Translations under genes and position numbers: made by a program | Notes under the pieces: generated by a model | Database searches by the model: none | What the model was told of the DNA's origin: nothing | The model's input: only the letters and a program-made list of their open reading frames with translations | Assembly: GCA_963706885.1 (NCBI GenBank) | Contig: CAVPNX010000014.1 | Span: forward strand, 1 to 64,000 | Length of the DNA: 64,000 nucleotides | Direction of reading: 5' to 3' | Source of the DNA: Prado023 sp963706885 | Lineage (GTDB): Bacteria; Actinomycetota; Actinomycetes; S36-B12; CAIYMF01 | Shown: piece by piece, positions 16,976 to 27,878 of the stretch | How the letters are laid out: the number at the start of each line of letters is the position of its first letter | Numbering within the stretch: the stretch's first letter is position 1

Positions 16976-19900
16976 TCACTCCTCCTGGCGGCGACGACGC
17001 CCGAACGCCACCATCAGGCCACCGATGGCCATAGCCAGCAGACCGGCAGCACCGACCCCAGCCACGTCGGCACCGGTATCGGTGAGCCCGCCGGTGGTCG
17101 GCGTCTCGGTGGGCGGCTTGTCGGTGATGTTCTCCGTGATGCCCGGTTCGACCGGGTGCTCCGTCCGGCCAGTCAGCTTCCGCTCGACCCACGAGACCGC
17201 GTTGTTGATCGTCCCCTCATCCGTCGTGACCTCCACGACGTAGGAGAAGGTTGCGGTGGCGCCGGCCGCGAGACTGAACTTCCAGGTGATCGTCCCCGCG
17301 GCGTCGTCGTAGACGCCGTTCGCCGGATCGATCGTCGCCTCGTCGAGCACCGTCCCATCAGGTAGCTGATCGACCAAGGTCTCGTTGACCACGGCCGCAT
17401 CACCACCGTTCGCAACTCTGATGGAGTAGGTCACGAGATCCCCGGTGAAGACCGTCTCCCCGCTCGGCGGATCTGCTGACTTGTCCAGCACGGGGCACAC
17501 ATCCGACCCGGGCACGGTCACGGTCCAGCTGAACGACTCAAGTGCCAACTGGGCGATCCGGCCTGCCGGTGGTGCCTGGATCCGCTGCGCGGTGACCAGG
17601 TAGGTCCCCGCAGGGAAGGGGTACGTCCCAGCCGCGTAGGGAACGCCGTTGATCGCGTAGGCGAAATCGGGATTCGGCGGGATCGTGATCGAGCCGGGGA
17701 GCTGGGCGCCCGGCTTGTTGGGGTCACACGTCTCCCCCGCGACCGTCGGCGGATTGGGTGGTGCCGGGAAGGTGTTGGTCACCTTCACTGCCACTGAGGT
17801 CGTCTCACCGCCGACGGTCACCGTGTCGGGGCTGACGGACACCTTCTGCGCCCCGCCGGTACCGGTCTCCTTGATCCCGCACAGGCTTCCGGTCGGAACC
17901 GGACCGACCGTCACGGTCTGCCCCGGGGTCAACGTGACGACCTTCGGGCTGTAGCCCGGGATCGCACCCTGCTCCGGGAAGCCGTCGGGGAAGGTGCAGG
18001 ACACCTCGACCGTGAACTGGGTGTTCGGCGGCACCGCGGAGGCGCCCGGACCGTCGACCACCTTCGTGATGGGGAAACCCCCGGCCGGGTACACGTTGGT
18101 CGCAACGACCGCGATGTCCGGGGTCTCCGTGGTGATCTCCACCGTGTCGCTCGGTGTGAAGGTCACGCTGGACGCGCCGTTCAGATCCGGCTCGGACAGG
18201 GTGCATTCGGTGCCGACCGCCAGCAGCCCCGGCAGGTCAACCGGTCCCCCAGCCGGGGTGACGGTCACCGTGGTTGGGTACCCGGGCAGGTCAAGGCCCT
18301 GGAACGTGCAGGAGACAGTCGATGTCGTACCGGTGTTCGGTCGGGACGAACGACGGCGCCATCACCGTCAAGCACCTTCTCCACCGTGAGGGACCCGGTG
18401 GTGAACGTGTTGGTGATCGTCACGTCGACGGTGACGGGCTCGCCGTTGCCGACGATCGGCACCGTCTGCTGGGCGGGTCGAACGACGCCCCGAAGCTCTC
18501 GGACTCGCGTGATCGTGCACTCGGCCCCGACGATCAGCCCGGAGACGACGCCCGGTCGACCACGCCGAACTCCACCTCATCTGAGTAGATGCTCTCCTCC
18601 TGGAAGGTGCAGTCCACCTGGGCGTTGAACCGAAGGCTCGGGCGGGAGGAGCACGATCCTCGGGCTGCACGTGCTTGAGGATGCGCAGGGTGGCCGGGTC
18701 GAAGATGTTGTCGACCTGGACCGTGATCGGCTCCTGCGGGTTCTCCGTGATCTCCACCACGCCCGACTGGCCGGTCGCATCGCTCGGACCCGCGGGAGGC
18801 ACGAACTCCACCGAGGTCGCCCCCCCGTCGTCGGACTCATTGACGTAGCACTCCGCGCCGACGGCAGCGGGCAGAGGTCTCGGACGAGCTGGTCCGGCGT
18901 CGTGAAGGTCAACTCCGACGGGGTACCCCGGCAACGGCGTGCCGTGGAAGCGAGCAGTTGACGCCCACCGTGAACTCCACGCCGTCGGGCACCACACCGG
19001 CAGCCTCGCCACCGATCACCTTCTGGATCGTCAGCTCACCGGCCGGCATGGTGTTGGTCGACCGTCATTCGTCCACCAGGACCGGGATCCCTCAGGACGA
19101 CCGGGTTCGGGGTACGACGTCGACGAGCCGTGGCACCGTTCGTCTCAGTCTCGGTGACCGTGCACGAGGCACCGACCGGCTGGTCGGTCACCTCACCGGG
19201 TTGTCGACGCTGAACTCGACCTCGTCGTTGAAGTGGTCTGGAGTGCCGCGGGCGCTCGGATGGTGCACGTGACCCTGGCCTTGAACACCGTGTCCGTGGG
19301 GAGCAGCGAAGCGCCCGGGCCGGTCGAGCACCTTGATGATCTGCAGCGCAGCCGGGTTGAAGGTGTTGGTGAACGTGACCGTCACCGGTTCCTGCGCGTC
19401 GTCGGTGATGACGACCGGCGCCGACTGGTTCGGCAGGGTCCCCGGGGGATCCACCGTGACCGGATCAGCACCCCCGGTCTCGGTCTCGGTGACGATGCAC
19501 TCCGAGCCCACCGGTACCGGCCCGAACGGGACCGGGATCGGCGTGCCGCCCGGTCCGGCCGACTCGACGGCCAGTTCGAGCGGGTCGAAGCCCGGGATGG
19601 GCTCCGGGTCCGGATCGGTTCCCGGGAAGTCGGCGGGGAACGTGCACTCGACCTCGACGAGGAACACAGTGCCCGCGGCGCGAGTTCACCGGCCAGCGCA
19701 CCCGTCGACCACCTTGACCACCTCACCGGTACCCGACCGGGTAGGTGTTGGTGACCAGGACGTCCACCGGATCCTGGGGCGGATCGGCGGTGGCGTCAGG
19801 GACGATGACCGTGTCGCTCGGGTCGTAGGTGATGTCGTCGGTGCCGTTGGGCGTCTCGACCAGGGTGCACTGCGAACCCACCGGCAGTGGGCCGACCGTG

Positions 19901-22900
19901 ACCGGTCATGCCGGGCACGCCCTTCTTGCTCCCGGACGTCGATGGTGATCGCGGGCTATCGGTCCGTCGTATCCGGGGATGTCCCCTGAGCCGGGAATCC
20001 CGCCGGGAACGTGCATGTGACTTCGACCTCGAAGTCGGTCAAGGGCGGAACCCACTTGAGCGCCGTCACCGTCCACCAGCTTGCGCACGGTGAAGGTGCC
20101 CGCCGGATAGGTGTTGGTCACCACGACCTCGACGTTCTGGGCGCCCTGCGTTCTCGATCTCACCTCGTCGGGCAGGACAACGGACGGAGCCGGCACCCTG
20201 ATCGTCGGTCTCGGCCACGGTGCAGGTCGTGCCCACCGGCAGGGGCTTCTCGGGGGCGCAGCCCTGTCGGAACGACGACGGTCTGGCCGCCTTGATCGTC
20301 ACCACGTACGGGTCCGGATCCGTGCCGGGGAAGTCGACCGGGAAGGGTGCAGGTGGCCGTGACCTCGAACTCGGTGTCCGCTGGGACGAAGCCGGCTCCC
20401 GGGCCGATCACGGACTTCTCGATCGGGAAGGTGCCCGCCGGGTAGTCGTTCGTGGCCGTCACGGTGACGTCGTCGTTCGGGGCCGGGCCGATCGTGACAG
20501 TGGCGCTCGTCCCGCCGCCGGGCTGGAACGTGACGCTGCCGGCTCCGTTGAGGTCCGGCTCGGTGAGCATGCACGTCGGTCCCGTACGGGCAGGCCCGTC
20601 AGCGTCTCTTTGAGGTCCGTGGCGTAGGTCAGGACCGACGTCCTGCGGGTACCCGGCAGCGGCTTGCCATCGAATGTGCAGGCCACGTTGATGGTGTACT
20701 GCGTGCGGCGTGGCCACGAGCCCACTGGGGTCAGTGACAACCTTCTCGACGGTCAGCTGCCCGGCCGGGAACGTGTTGGTGATCGTCACCTCCACGGGGT
20801 CAGCATCGACCGGGAACAACCCCGCCGGGTCCACCACTGCGCTGGCGCCGTTGGTGTCGGTCTCGGTGACCCGGCACTGGCTGTTCACGCGGCAGGTTGC
20901 TGACCACGCCCGGCTGAGTACGACGCTGAAGGTACGTCCTCGGAACGATCGGCGCCGGCCCTGCCCCGGTGGCTGATTGGCCGGGAACCAGCAGTCGACC
21001 CTGGCCGTGAACTCCGTGTCGTCGGGCACGATCCCGGCCGGCTCGACCTTCTTGAGGACCTTGACCGCTGCGGGGTTGTAGGTGTTCGATCGCCGTGAAC
21101 CGGGTCTGCTCCGGTCGGCCCACCCTCCGCGATCGTCACGCTGCTGGGCGCGACGCTGGACGGATCGGCCCCGTTGTCATCGGTCTCGGTGGCGGTGCAG
21201 GTGGAGCCGACCGGGAGCGGCCCGAACTGGGTCGGCGGGCCGGGCTCGCCGCGGGACTGTTGTCACCCGACTTGACGATGATCACCTTCGGGTCGTAGCC
21301 CGGGACCGGGCCAGGACCGCTGGGATGACCGGCGGGGAAGGTGCAGCTCACCGCGACCTCGAACTCCGTCCCCGGGCGGGGCGAGCTCGCCGGCCAGCGG
21401 ACCGTCAACCACCTTCACCACCTCGCCGTAGCCGACGGGGTAGGTGTTGGTGACCGTGACGGTCACGCCATCGTCGGCGGGGATCGGACACCGTCCGCGG
21501 CACGCCGGTGACGACGGCGCCGTTGGCTCCCGTCTCGGTCACCGTGCAGGTCGTCCCGTCGAACAGGGGGCCGACCGTCACGGACTCACCGTCGGCAAGG
21601 GTGTAGGTCCTCGGGTAACCGGCGGACGGGCTGCACCGTTGAAGCTGCAGGCGACAGTCGATCGTGAACTCGAGGTCAGTCGGCGACGAATCCTCGGTGT
21701 CGACCACGTCCTTGGTGATCGTGAAGCCGCCAGCCTGCACGTTGCCGAACAGCACAGGCCCCGCCGGCGGATCGTCTCGCCCTGGAGGTTCACCTGCTGG
21801 GTCTTGCACAGCACGCCGCCGCCGGGGTCGGTGTTGAACCAGCCGGACTGCTGCACCTCGCAGACCCGGTACTCCTCGGGTGCCTCGAGCCGGTCGAAGA
21901 GCACCTCACCCTGGGCGTCGGTCACGCGGAGCTCTCCCCGGCGTCGAGGACGCTGTTGTCGTTGGCGTCCAGGAAGATGCGTCCAGCCCGTCAGGCCCGG
22001 CTCGCCCGGCGTCCCGGACGCCGTTGGCGTTGGTGTCGTGGTACTTCAGGGCCTGCAAGTCTGGCCGGGCTGTTCACGACCAGGCAGGAGATGATCTCCT
22101 TGTCGATGACGCCGTTGACCGTGAAGCCGTTGCCCCCGGCGTTCACGAGCGGTTGGGGTGATCGGGCTGCCCCTTGTTGAAGCAGCGGGCGTTCTTGGCC
22201 CCGTCCTGCGGATCAGGGTCGTAGGTACCCCGGGTTGCGGGCTCCGCTGATCGTGACGGTCGCGCGCGAACTGGCCCTGCGTCGAAGGTCACCTTGAACG
22301 TCACGGGCTCGCCCGTTGGACCGGTGGCACCGCTCGCCGGGGAGACATAGGTCTGGGCGGCATCACGCTGGAAGGGCCAGTTGGGTCCTGCGGGACGATC
22401 TCCGGCAGCCGTCCACGTCGGCGCGATCCGCTTCTGGACGTTGATCGTGCCACCGCAGCCGTTCAGCGCGATCTCGGTCAAGCACGTCGTCGAGGTCGCC
22501 GAACGTGGTCAGGTAGTAGTCGTCGTCACTCCGCGGTGCCGCTGATGGTCGGTGAGGTTCAGCGCGTTCAGCCCGCCGGACTGGCCGGAGAAGCCGACCG
22601 CGACGATGCGGGTGCCCTTGCTCTTGACCCAGTTGGCCGAGTGGATCGCGTTCTCGACGTCGTAGTCGTCGACGTCGCCGGTCGAGGGCTTCTCGCCCTC
22701 CCAGGCGGTCGGGTTGCCGTCGGTCAGGACGATGAGCACGTCGTACTGCTGCGACGCAGTCCGCCACGCGCCGCAGGCCGGCGTCCCAGTTGGTCCCCCC
22801 GTCGGCCGTTGCTGAAGCCCGTCGATGTAGCCCTTGACCTGGTCGCGCCCGCCGGGGTCGGCGATGGACACAGCGCGGGACGGTTCTGGCTGCCGCGGTG

Positions 22901-24000
22901 TTCTGCGGCGAGTTGGTCGAGAAGGTGAACAGCGCGATCGACGTGGGTGTGCCGGTGAGGTCGTCGACGAACTGCTTCGCCGCATCCTTGACCATGGGCA
23001 GGTTGCTGCCGATCGAGCCGGACTGGTCGAACAGCATGGCGATGTTCAAGCCGCACTTCGCGGTCGGGAGCGGGACGTTGTTCCGGGCGTCGGCCCACTG
23101 GTACGGCGGGGTCGAGGGGCTGTTCGGCCTGTGGCTCCACGAATTCTGGCCGCTGACGTTGCGGATCTCGGTCTCGGGGACGAACGCGGTCTGCCCCGCG
23201 GGACACGCGACGTTCCACCAGTAGTCGCGGGGTGTCCCGCTGGCGTTATACGCGCCGAGTGCGATCTGGTCGATCTTGCGCCACCCCGCCGGGGCGGACT
23301 TCTCGACCACCACGTAGCGCGGGCCGGGGCCGAGTCGACCATCAGGTCGCAGTTGCCGGTCGGCGTCCGTCGTGCAGGTCGCCTCCGGGCTTCCGGTCGT
23401 AGCTCTGCGTCCGGCTGTTGCCGTTCGCGATAAGCCTCGAAGACCGCACCCGCGAGTCCGCTGGCCGCCTGGGTGCTGGCGTTCCCGCTGCGCACGCCCG
23501 CCTTCCGCACGCGGATGGTGGCGTCACCGGCAGCCAGCGGGGTGATCACAGCCCTCTGCCGCTGGGGCGGGTTCGCTCGGGCGCGTCCCCGGAGTCCGCC
23601 CGACCACGTCCTCCTGGGGCGCCAGCGATCGGGACCCGTCCTCGGTCCACCGCGCCCGGCTCCTCGGCCGGCTCGCCCGGCTCCGTGCCCGGCTCCCGGT
23701 CGGCCGGCTCCTCGGTCGGCTCCGTGCCCGGCTCGGTGCCGACTCCTCGGTCGGATCCGTGCCCTGCTCCTCGGTCACCGTGCTGGATTCGCTTGGCTCC
23801 TCACTCGGCCCCGAGCCGGAGCCCTCTTCACCGTCCCCGACCTCGACAGTCGTGGTGACCTCGGAGGCGCTCGGTGATGGTGCTGGGTCCTCCGCAGGCA
23901 ACGCGCTGGCCATGGATCCATTGACCAGCAGCATCATCACCACCAGGGCGACCACAGCGCTCCACGCCGAATGGCGCTTGCGGGAACCGATTTCGGGCAT
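16976..24000 (-). CDS. Giant cell-wall-anchored surface protein (SpaA-like, VWA, about twelve DUF5979-like repeats); frame broken many times
   Basis: Read across frames, 7 kb encodes one protein of roughly 2,300 residues. ATG at 24000 gives a signal peptide (KRHSAWSAVVALVVMMLLVN) followed by a Glu/Pro/Gly/Thr-rich stalk. A SpaA/prealbumin-like domain follows near 23500-23270 (YVVVEKSAPAGWRKID). A VWA domain lies at 23100-22480 with MIDAS LFDQSGSIGSN and VLIVLTDGNPTAWEGE. About twelve repeats with the pattern NTYPAGTF-x-KxVxGPG spaced about 330 bases occupy 21750-18080. The last 1.3 kb is intact: a DUF11-like domain (GDLVTYSIRVANGGDAAVVN) and the sorting signal LTDTG, a hydrophobic helix and RRRRQEE. 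Between about 18280 and 23750 the frame changes at least thirty times, while protein similarity continues in one frame or another. This fits inserted bases more than decay. The likely role is adhesion. Confidence 0.75.
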
Positions 24001-24207
24001 GCTGCACTCCCCTCACAGAACGATGCTCGGAGCATATGGCGCAGCGACGCACAGTGTCATTCCGATTCGGGACTCTCGCCCATATGGGTGACAACTGCCC
24101 ACCACCGTGACCGGCTGTGACCTTGGCCCCATGCGTGCCCAAGTCCGGCTCGTCTACTCAGCGACGGTCGCGCTGCTCCTCGATCCTCGAGCTATCGCCC
24201 CGCAGCG

Positions 24208-25569
24208 CTACTCCCCCAGCCGCGCGAGCAACAACGCCTCCGCCAGGGTCAGCCGCTCCAGCACCCCCAGGTCCACGCTCTCGTTGGGGCCGTGCCAGCA
24301 CGCGGCGGGGTCGCCGGGGCCCACCACCAGGATCGTGGCGTCCGGGTACTTCACCGCGATGTCGGCGATGAACGGGATCGACCCGCCGATGCCCATGTGC
24401 ACCGGCTCGGTGCCGTCCCAGGCGTCAGCGAAGGCCGCCCGGGCCACGTCGGCGTTCGGTCCCGAGGGCACCACCGACACGGCGTTCCCCGCGGCACCGG
24501 GCACGCAGGTCACCTGCACACCCCACGGGGCTGACGCCGCCAGGTGGTCGGCCAGCGCCTGCTGGGCGGCGGCCGGGTCCTGCCCGGGTGCGATCCGCAT
24601 GCTCACCTTCGCCCGGGCGCTCGGGAGCAGCACGTTGGCGGCGGCATCGGTCCGCGGGGCGTCGATCGCCAGCACGGTCACGGCGGGCAGCGACCAGATC
24701 CGGTTGGCCGCCGACCCCTCCCCGATCGAGGCCACACCCTCGAGCACCCCAGCCTCGGCACGCAGCGCGGCCTCATCGAGGTCGACGGTCGGGACCGGCC
24801 CGTGCACCAACCCGGGCACCGCCACCCGACCCTCGTCGTCGTGCAGCCCGGCCAGCAACCGGCACAACGAGGTCAGCGCGTCTGGGAACAGCCCGCCGAA
24901 CACCCCCGAGTGCTGCTCGCCGGCATGCGTGCGCACCTCGACGAACACCTCGACCAGCCCGCGCAGCGAGGTCGTGAACGCCGGGACGTCGACCTCCCAG
25001 TTCGACGAGTCGGCGATCACCACCACGTCGGCGGCCAGCAGGTCGCCGTACTCCGCGAGGAACGGCCCGAACGTCGGCGACCCGACCTCCTCCTCGCCCT
25101 CGACGAACACCGTCACGTTCACCGGCAGGCCGTCGGGGTAGGCCGACTGGAGCACGCGCAGGGCGCCCACGTGGGCCATGAACCCGGCCTTGTCGTCGGC
25201 CGCTCCACGACCGTAGAGGCGCCCGTCGCGCTCCACCGGCTCGAACGGGTCGCTGTCCCAGTCGGCCAGGTTCCCGGCGGGCTGGACGTCATGGTGCGCG
25301 TAGAGGAGCACAGTCGGTGCCCCGTCCGGCCCGGGCATCCGGGCGACCACAGCCGGGGCACCCCCGTCGGCCTCCAGCACCCGGACGTCGGGCATGCCGA
25401 GGTCGGCCAACAGGGTGGCGACCGTCTCGGCGCTGCGCGCGACATCCGGAGAGGTCGCCCCGTCACGGCTCACGCTGGGGATGCGGACGAGGTCCTCGAG
25501 GTCGGCGCGGATCCCGGGAAGGGCGGCGGCAACAGCGGCGCGGAACTGCTCGGTGGTCGGTGTGGTCAT
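24208..25569 (-). CDS. M20 family metallopeptidase (dipeptidase-like)
   Basis: This is a 453-residue zinc peptidase of the M20/ArgE-CPG2 family. The metal and catalytic residues are visible: H in YAHHDVQPAGN, D in RLYGRGAADDKAGFMAH, the catalytic and ligand Glu in FVEGEEEVGSP, D in VIADSSNWEVD and the late His in DPAACWHGPNESVDLG. The dimerisation lid domain lies between about residues 190 and 330. It is cytoplasmic, with no signal peptide. Family members cleave dipeptides such as carnosine-like or Cys-Gly substrates; the exact substrate is open. ATG at 25569 is clear. Confidence 0.92.
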   Translation of the reverse strand: MTTPTTEQFRAAVAAALPGIRADLEDLVRIPSVSRDGATSPDVARSAETVATLLADLGMPDVRVLEADGGAPAVVARMPGPDGAPTVLLYAHHDVQPAGNLADWDSDPFEPVERDGRLYGRGAADDKAGFMAHVGALRVLQSAYPDGLPVNVTVFVEGEEEVGSPTFGPFLAEYGDLLAADVVVIADSSNWEVDVPAFTTSLRGLVEVFVEVRTHAGEQHSGVFGGLFPDALTSLCRLLAGLHDDEGRVAVPGLVHGPVPTVDLDEAALRAEAGVLEGVASIGEGSAANRIWSLPAVTVLAIDAPRTDAAANVLLPSARAKVSMRIAPGQDPAAAQQALADHLAASAPWGVQVTCVPGAAGNAVSVVPSGPNADVARAAFADAWDGTEPVHMGIGGSIPFIADIAVKYPDATILVVGPGDPAACWHGPNESVDLGVLERLTLAEALLLARLGE

Positions 25570-25603
25570 GCGGGCAATCCTGTCAGTGGCTGGCGGCTCG
25601 TGC

Positions 25604-25638
25604 CCGCTGAAGCCCCGAGCCCGATCGGGGCTCAGCGG
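25604..25638 (-). terminator. Hairpin downstream of the trypsin-like gene
   Basis: CCGCTGA-A-GCCCCGA pairs with TCGGGGC-TCAGCGG (14 pairs, one bulged A) around a six-base loop GCCCGA. It lies 68 bases past the stop of the trypsin-like gene and just before the M20 gene start, so it most likely ends the former transcript. Confidence 0.65.
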
Positions 25639-25705
25639 TCAACACCGCGATCGGGCCACGAGGTCACCGGGCCGGGCACCACCAGCCCTGCCATACCAGG
25701 CCGGA

Positions 25706-27374
25706 CTACTCCACCGTGATCGCCGCAGGTTGCGACTCGTTGCCCGCCGCGTCAATCCCGATCGTGCAGATCGTGCTCGGCAGGTCGGCCGCCTGGACGG
25801 TGGCTGGGACGCCGCGGTACTCCACATAGCCCTCCGCTGTGGCGCAGTCGATCGACCCGGCCGGGCCGCTGACCCATCGGAACCGCGTGAGCTCCGGCGG
25901 GGCACTCACAGGTTCCACGGTGACGCCCGCCTCCACGGGAGTCACAGTCAGCTCGATCGAGGCGGGATCCGGCGGCGTGCCGTCGGCCTCGATCACGACT
26001 GGCGTGGGTTGGCTCGCCGAGCCGACGCACACCAGGGTGAACCCCTCGTCGTCGGGCAGCAGCACGGGGTAGGACCAGGGGCCGGGCTGCGTCGGCGCCA
26101 CCGCGCCGGGACCGCCCTCGAGGTCAGCTCCCGGGCCGGCCCCGGGAGCGGCCGACGCCTGGGGGGCGTCGGATGCCTCGGGGTCGGTGGCCGACCCGGT
26201 GTCCGCCGGAGTCGGCACAGCCGGACCCGCCGATGCGGCTACGTCCACGTCACCCGCCTCGGCAGCGGCCAGCGCAGCCGCCTGCGCCGCACCGAGCCAT
26301 CCCTCCGGTGCGCGGCAGTCGACCGTGCCCAACTCGCCCTGCTTCACCTCGAGGCCCGCGGTGGAGGCGAATCCTGCTGGCAGCTCACCGGTGAGCCGGA
26401 TCTGCACCGTCGACCCCGGCTTCGCGATCGCCACGTCCGCACCGGCCGGCACCACCAACTCCGGATCCTCGAGCGGGCAGTCCCCGCCGAGGGAGAGCTC
26501 GCCGTCCCGGAAGCACGCGGCGAGGGCGGCGACGGGCACCATGTAGCTGGTGTCCTCCTTGACCGAGATGCCGCCGTCGTCGGAGACCTGGCAGGCCAGC
26601 CCCAGCGCGCAGTCGGTCGTCTGCGTGGCGCCGATCGTCGTCGTGGTCACCATCGCCACCGCGTCACCGGCCTTGTTGAACGCCGGGGATCCGGCAGAAC
26701 CCTCGAGGATTCCGGCACAGTCCGAGGCCTGCGCGTCGATGCCGAGCAGCCCGGCCTCGAGGATGTCGGCGGTCTCGCCGACCTGGCAGCGGCTGCCCCG
26801 CAGGAACTGCTGGCTGGGCTCGATCCCCTCCACGGGGACTCCCGCGATGAGGATCTCCGCCCCCTCCTCCGCGGCCGCAACCGGATCGATCGGACGTACA
26901 CCGCGCTGCGCGAGCTCCTCGTAGGTCGCCCCCAACCGCAGGACCGCCAGGTCCGTGCCCCGGACCGACGCCCATTCGACAGCCTCGATGGGCGCCACCA
27001 CGAGGTCCGGCTGACCCGTCGACGTCGCCGGAGCGATTGCGTTGAACTCCACACTCGCGTCCGCGACAGCCTGGTCGGCCATCACCGAGTCAGCGTCGAC
27101 CTGCCCGACGCAGCGGGCACCGGTCACGGCATGGGCCTGTCCCGCCGCAGGTGCCCCCGTCTCGAGCAGCCACGCTGTGCACGCCTCGGGCAGGCCCTTC
27201 GTCCGGCCAACCGCAGTCAGCGAGGTCCCCACCGCCTGGGACTGGCGCAACAGCTCGCCCGGGCTCTCCGCGGAGCCCTCGCCGGAAACCATCGGAGGTG
27301 AGCCGGGACCACGCACCGTAGATGGCCAGGACGGTCACCACTCCGGCCAGGACCGCCAGCCAGATCGGCCGCAT
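25706..27374 (-). CDS. Membrane-anchored trypsin-like protein lacking the catalytic His (one frame break)
   Basis: ATG at 27374 encodes an N-terminal anchor (MRPIWLAVLAGVVTVLAIYG). One extra T near 27290 then breaks the frame; the body resumes as SGEGSAESPGELLRQSQAVG. Total length is one over a multiple of three. The domain has a chymotrypsin layout: ACTAWLLETG, a Cys-containing HAVTGARCVG where TAAHC is expected, DLAVLRL around the Asp, and EGSAGSPAFNKAGDAVAMVT around the Ser. The position of the catalytic His is Arg, so it may be a pseudoprotease. A Pro/Ala/Asp-rich linker near residues 370-420 leads to a C-terminal Ig-like region ending GNESQPAAITVE. Function is unknown; it may be a binding protein outside the membrane. 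Confidence 0.7.
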
Positions 27375-27878
27375 GTGCCGCTGCCCGGACCCGGCAGTCC
27401 GATTGCGTCACCGCAAGGCGACGGCACCCACGACCCCTCGTCGGGGGTCGCCCTGCACCATCGGCCATGGCCGACACCGTACGCGACCCCTCGAGGCCCG
27501 CCGGGCCAACCCACCCGGCGAGGCACGCACCCCGGCGGGGGAATCCTCGCACCCCGTCGCGTCGATAGGACGTGTCCGGCCAGGCCACCACTGCCACCTT
27601 GCGGCCCTTCACGTCGATCCCATCGGAGGGCCGGGACCGGGAACGACTGGAGCACGCGCAAGGATCGTGAGACGCGGGTCCCACTCCCCCGCCGCCGGTC
27701 GTGTTCGACGCGAACGGGCGCGAGGATGCACCGCACCCGGCGAGCGGCCCTCGCACGGATGCACCTCAACCAGGCGAGCGGGCCCGGCAAGGATCCACCT
27801 CACCCGGCGAGCCAGCCGACCTCGGCGGACGCGCCCCACCGGCCAGCCAGCGCCCAGCCCCCCGGTCTCGGACCCGCC
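27375..27878. other. 504-base intergenic region with degenerate tandem repeats
   Basis: No credible gene is present. The stretch separates two minus-strand units. It is rich in short repeats and C-rich direct motifs (CACCCCGGCG, CACCCGGCGAG), with a three-unit tandem repeat at 27721-27820. It must hold the promoter of the trypsin-like gene. Confidence 0.55.
27721..27820. repeat. Three degenerate 33-34 bp direct repeats
   Basis: The core GGATGCACC-N-CACCCGGCGAGC begins at 27724, 27757 and 27791 (GGATCCACC in the last). Spacing is 33 and 34 bases. The units share about three quarters of their bases. They directly follow the stop of the ATPase-partner gene. The units lack the spacer pattern of a CRISPR array. 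Confidence 0.65.

Noticed and set aside
16976..24000. A set of many small surface-protein genes
   Set aside because: The pieces continue one another in alternating frames, with one signal peptide at the start and one wall anchor at the end, so they are parts of a single gene.
24107..25719. Overlapping plus-strand frames opposite the M20 peptidase
   Set aside because: They are antisense to a complete metallopeptidase with all zinc ligands.
27721..27820. CRISPR array
   Set aside because: Units are contiguous and degenerate, there are only three, no unique spacers separate them, and no cas gene is near.
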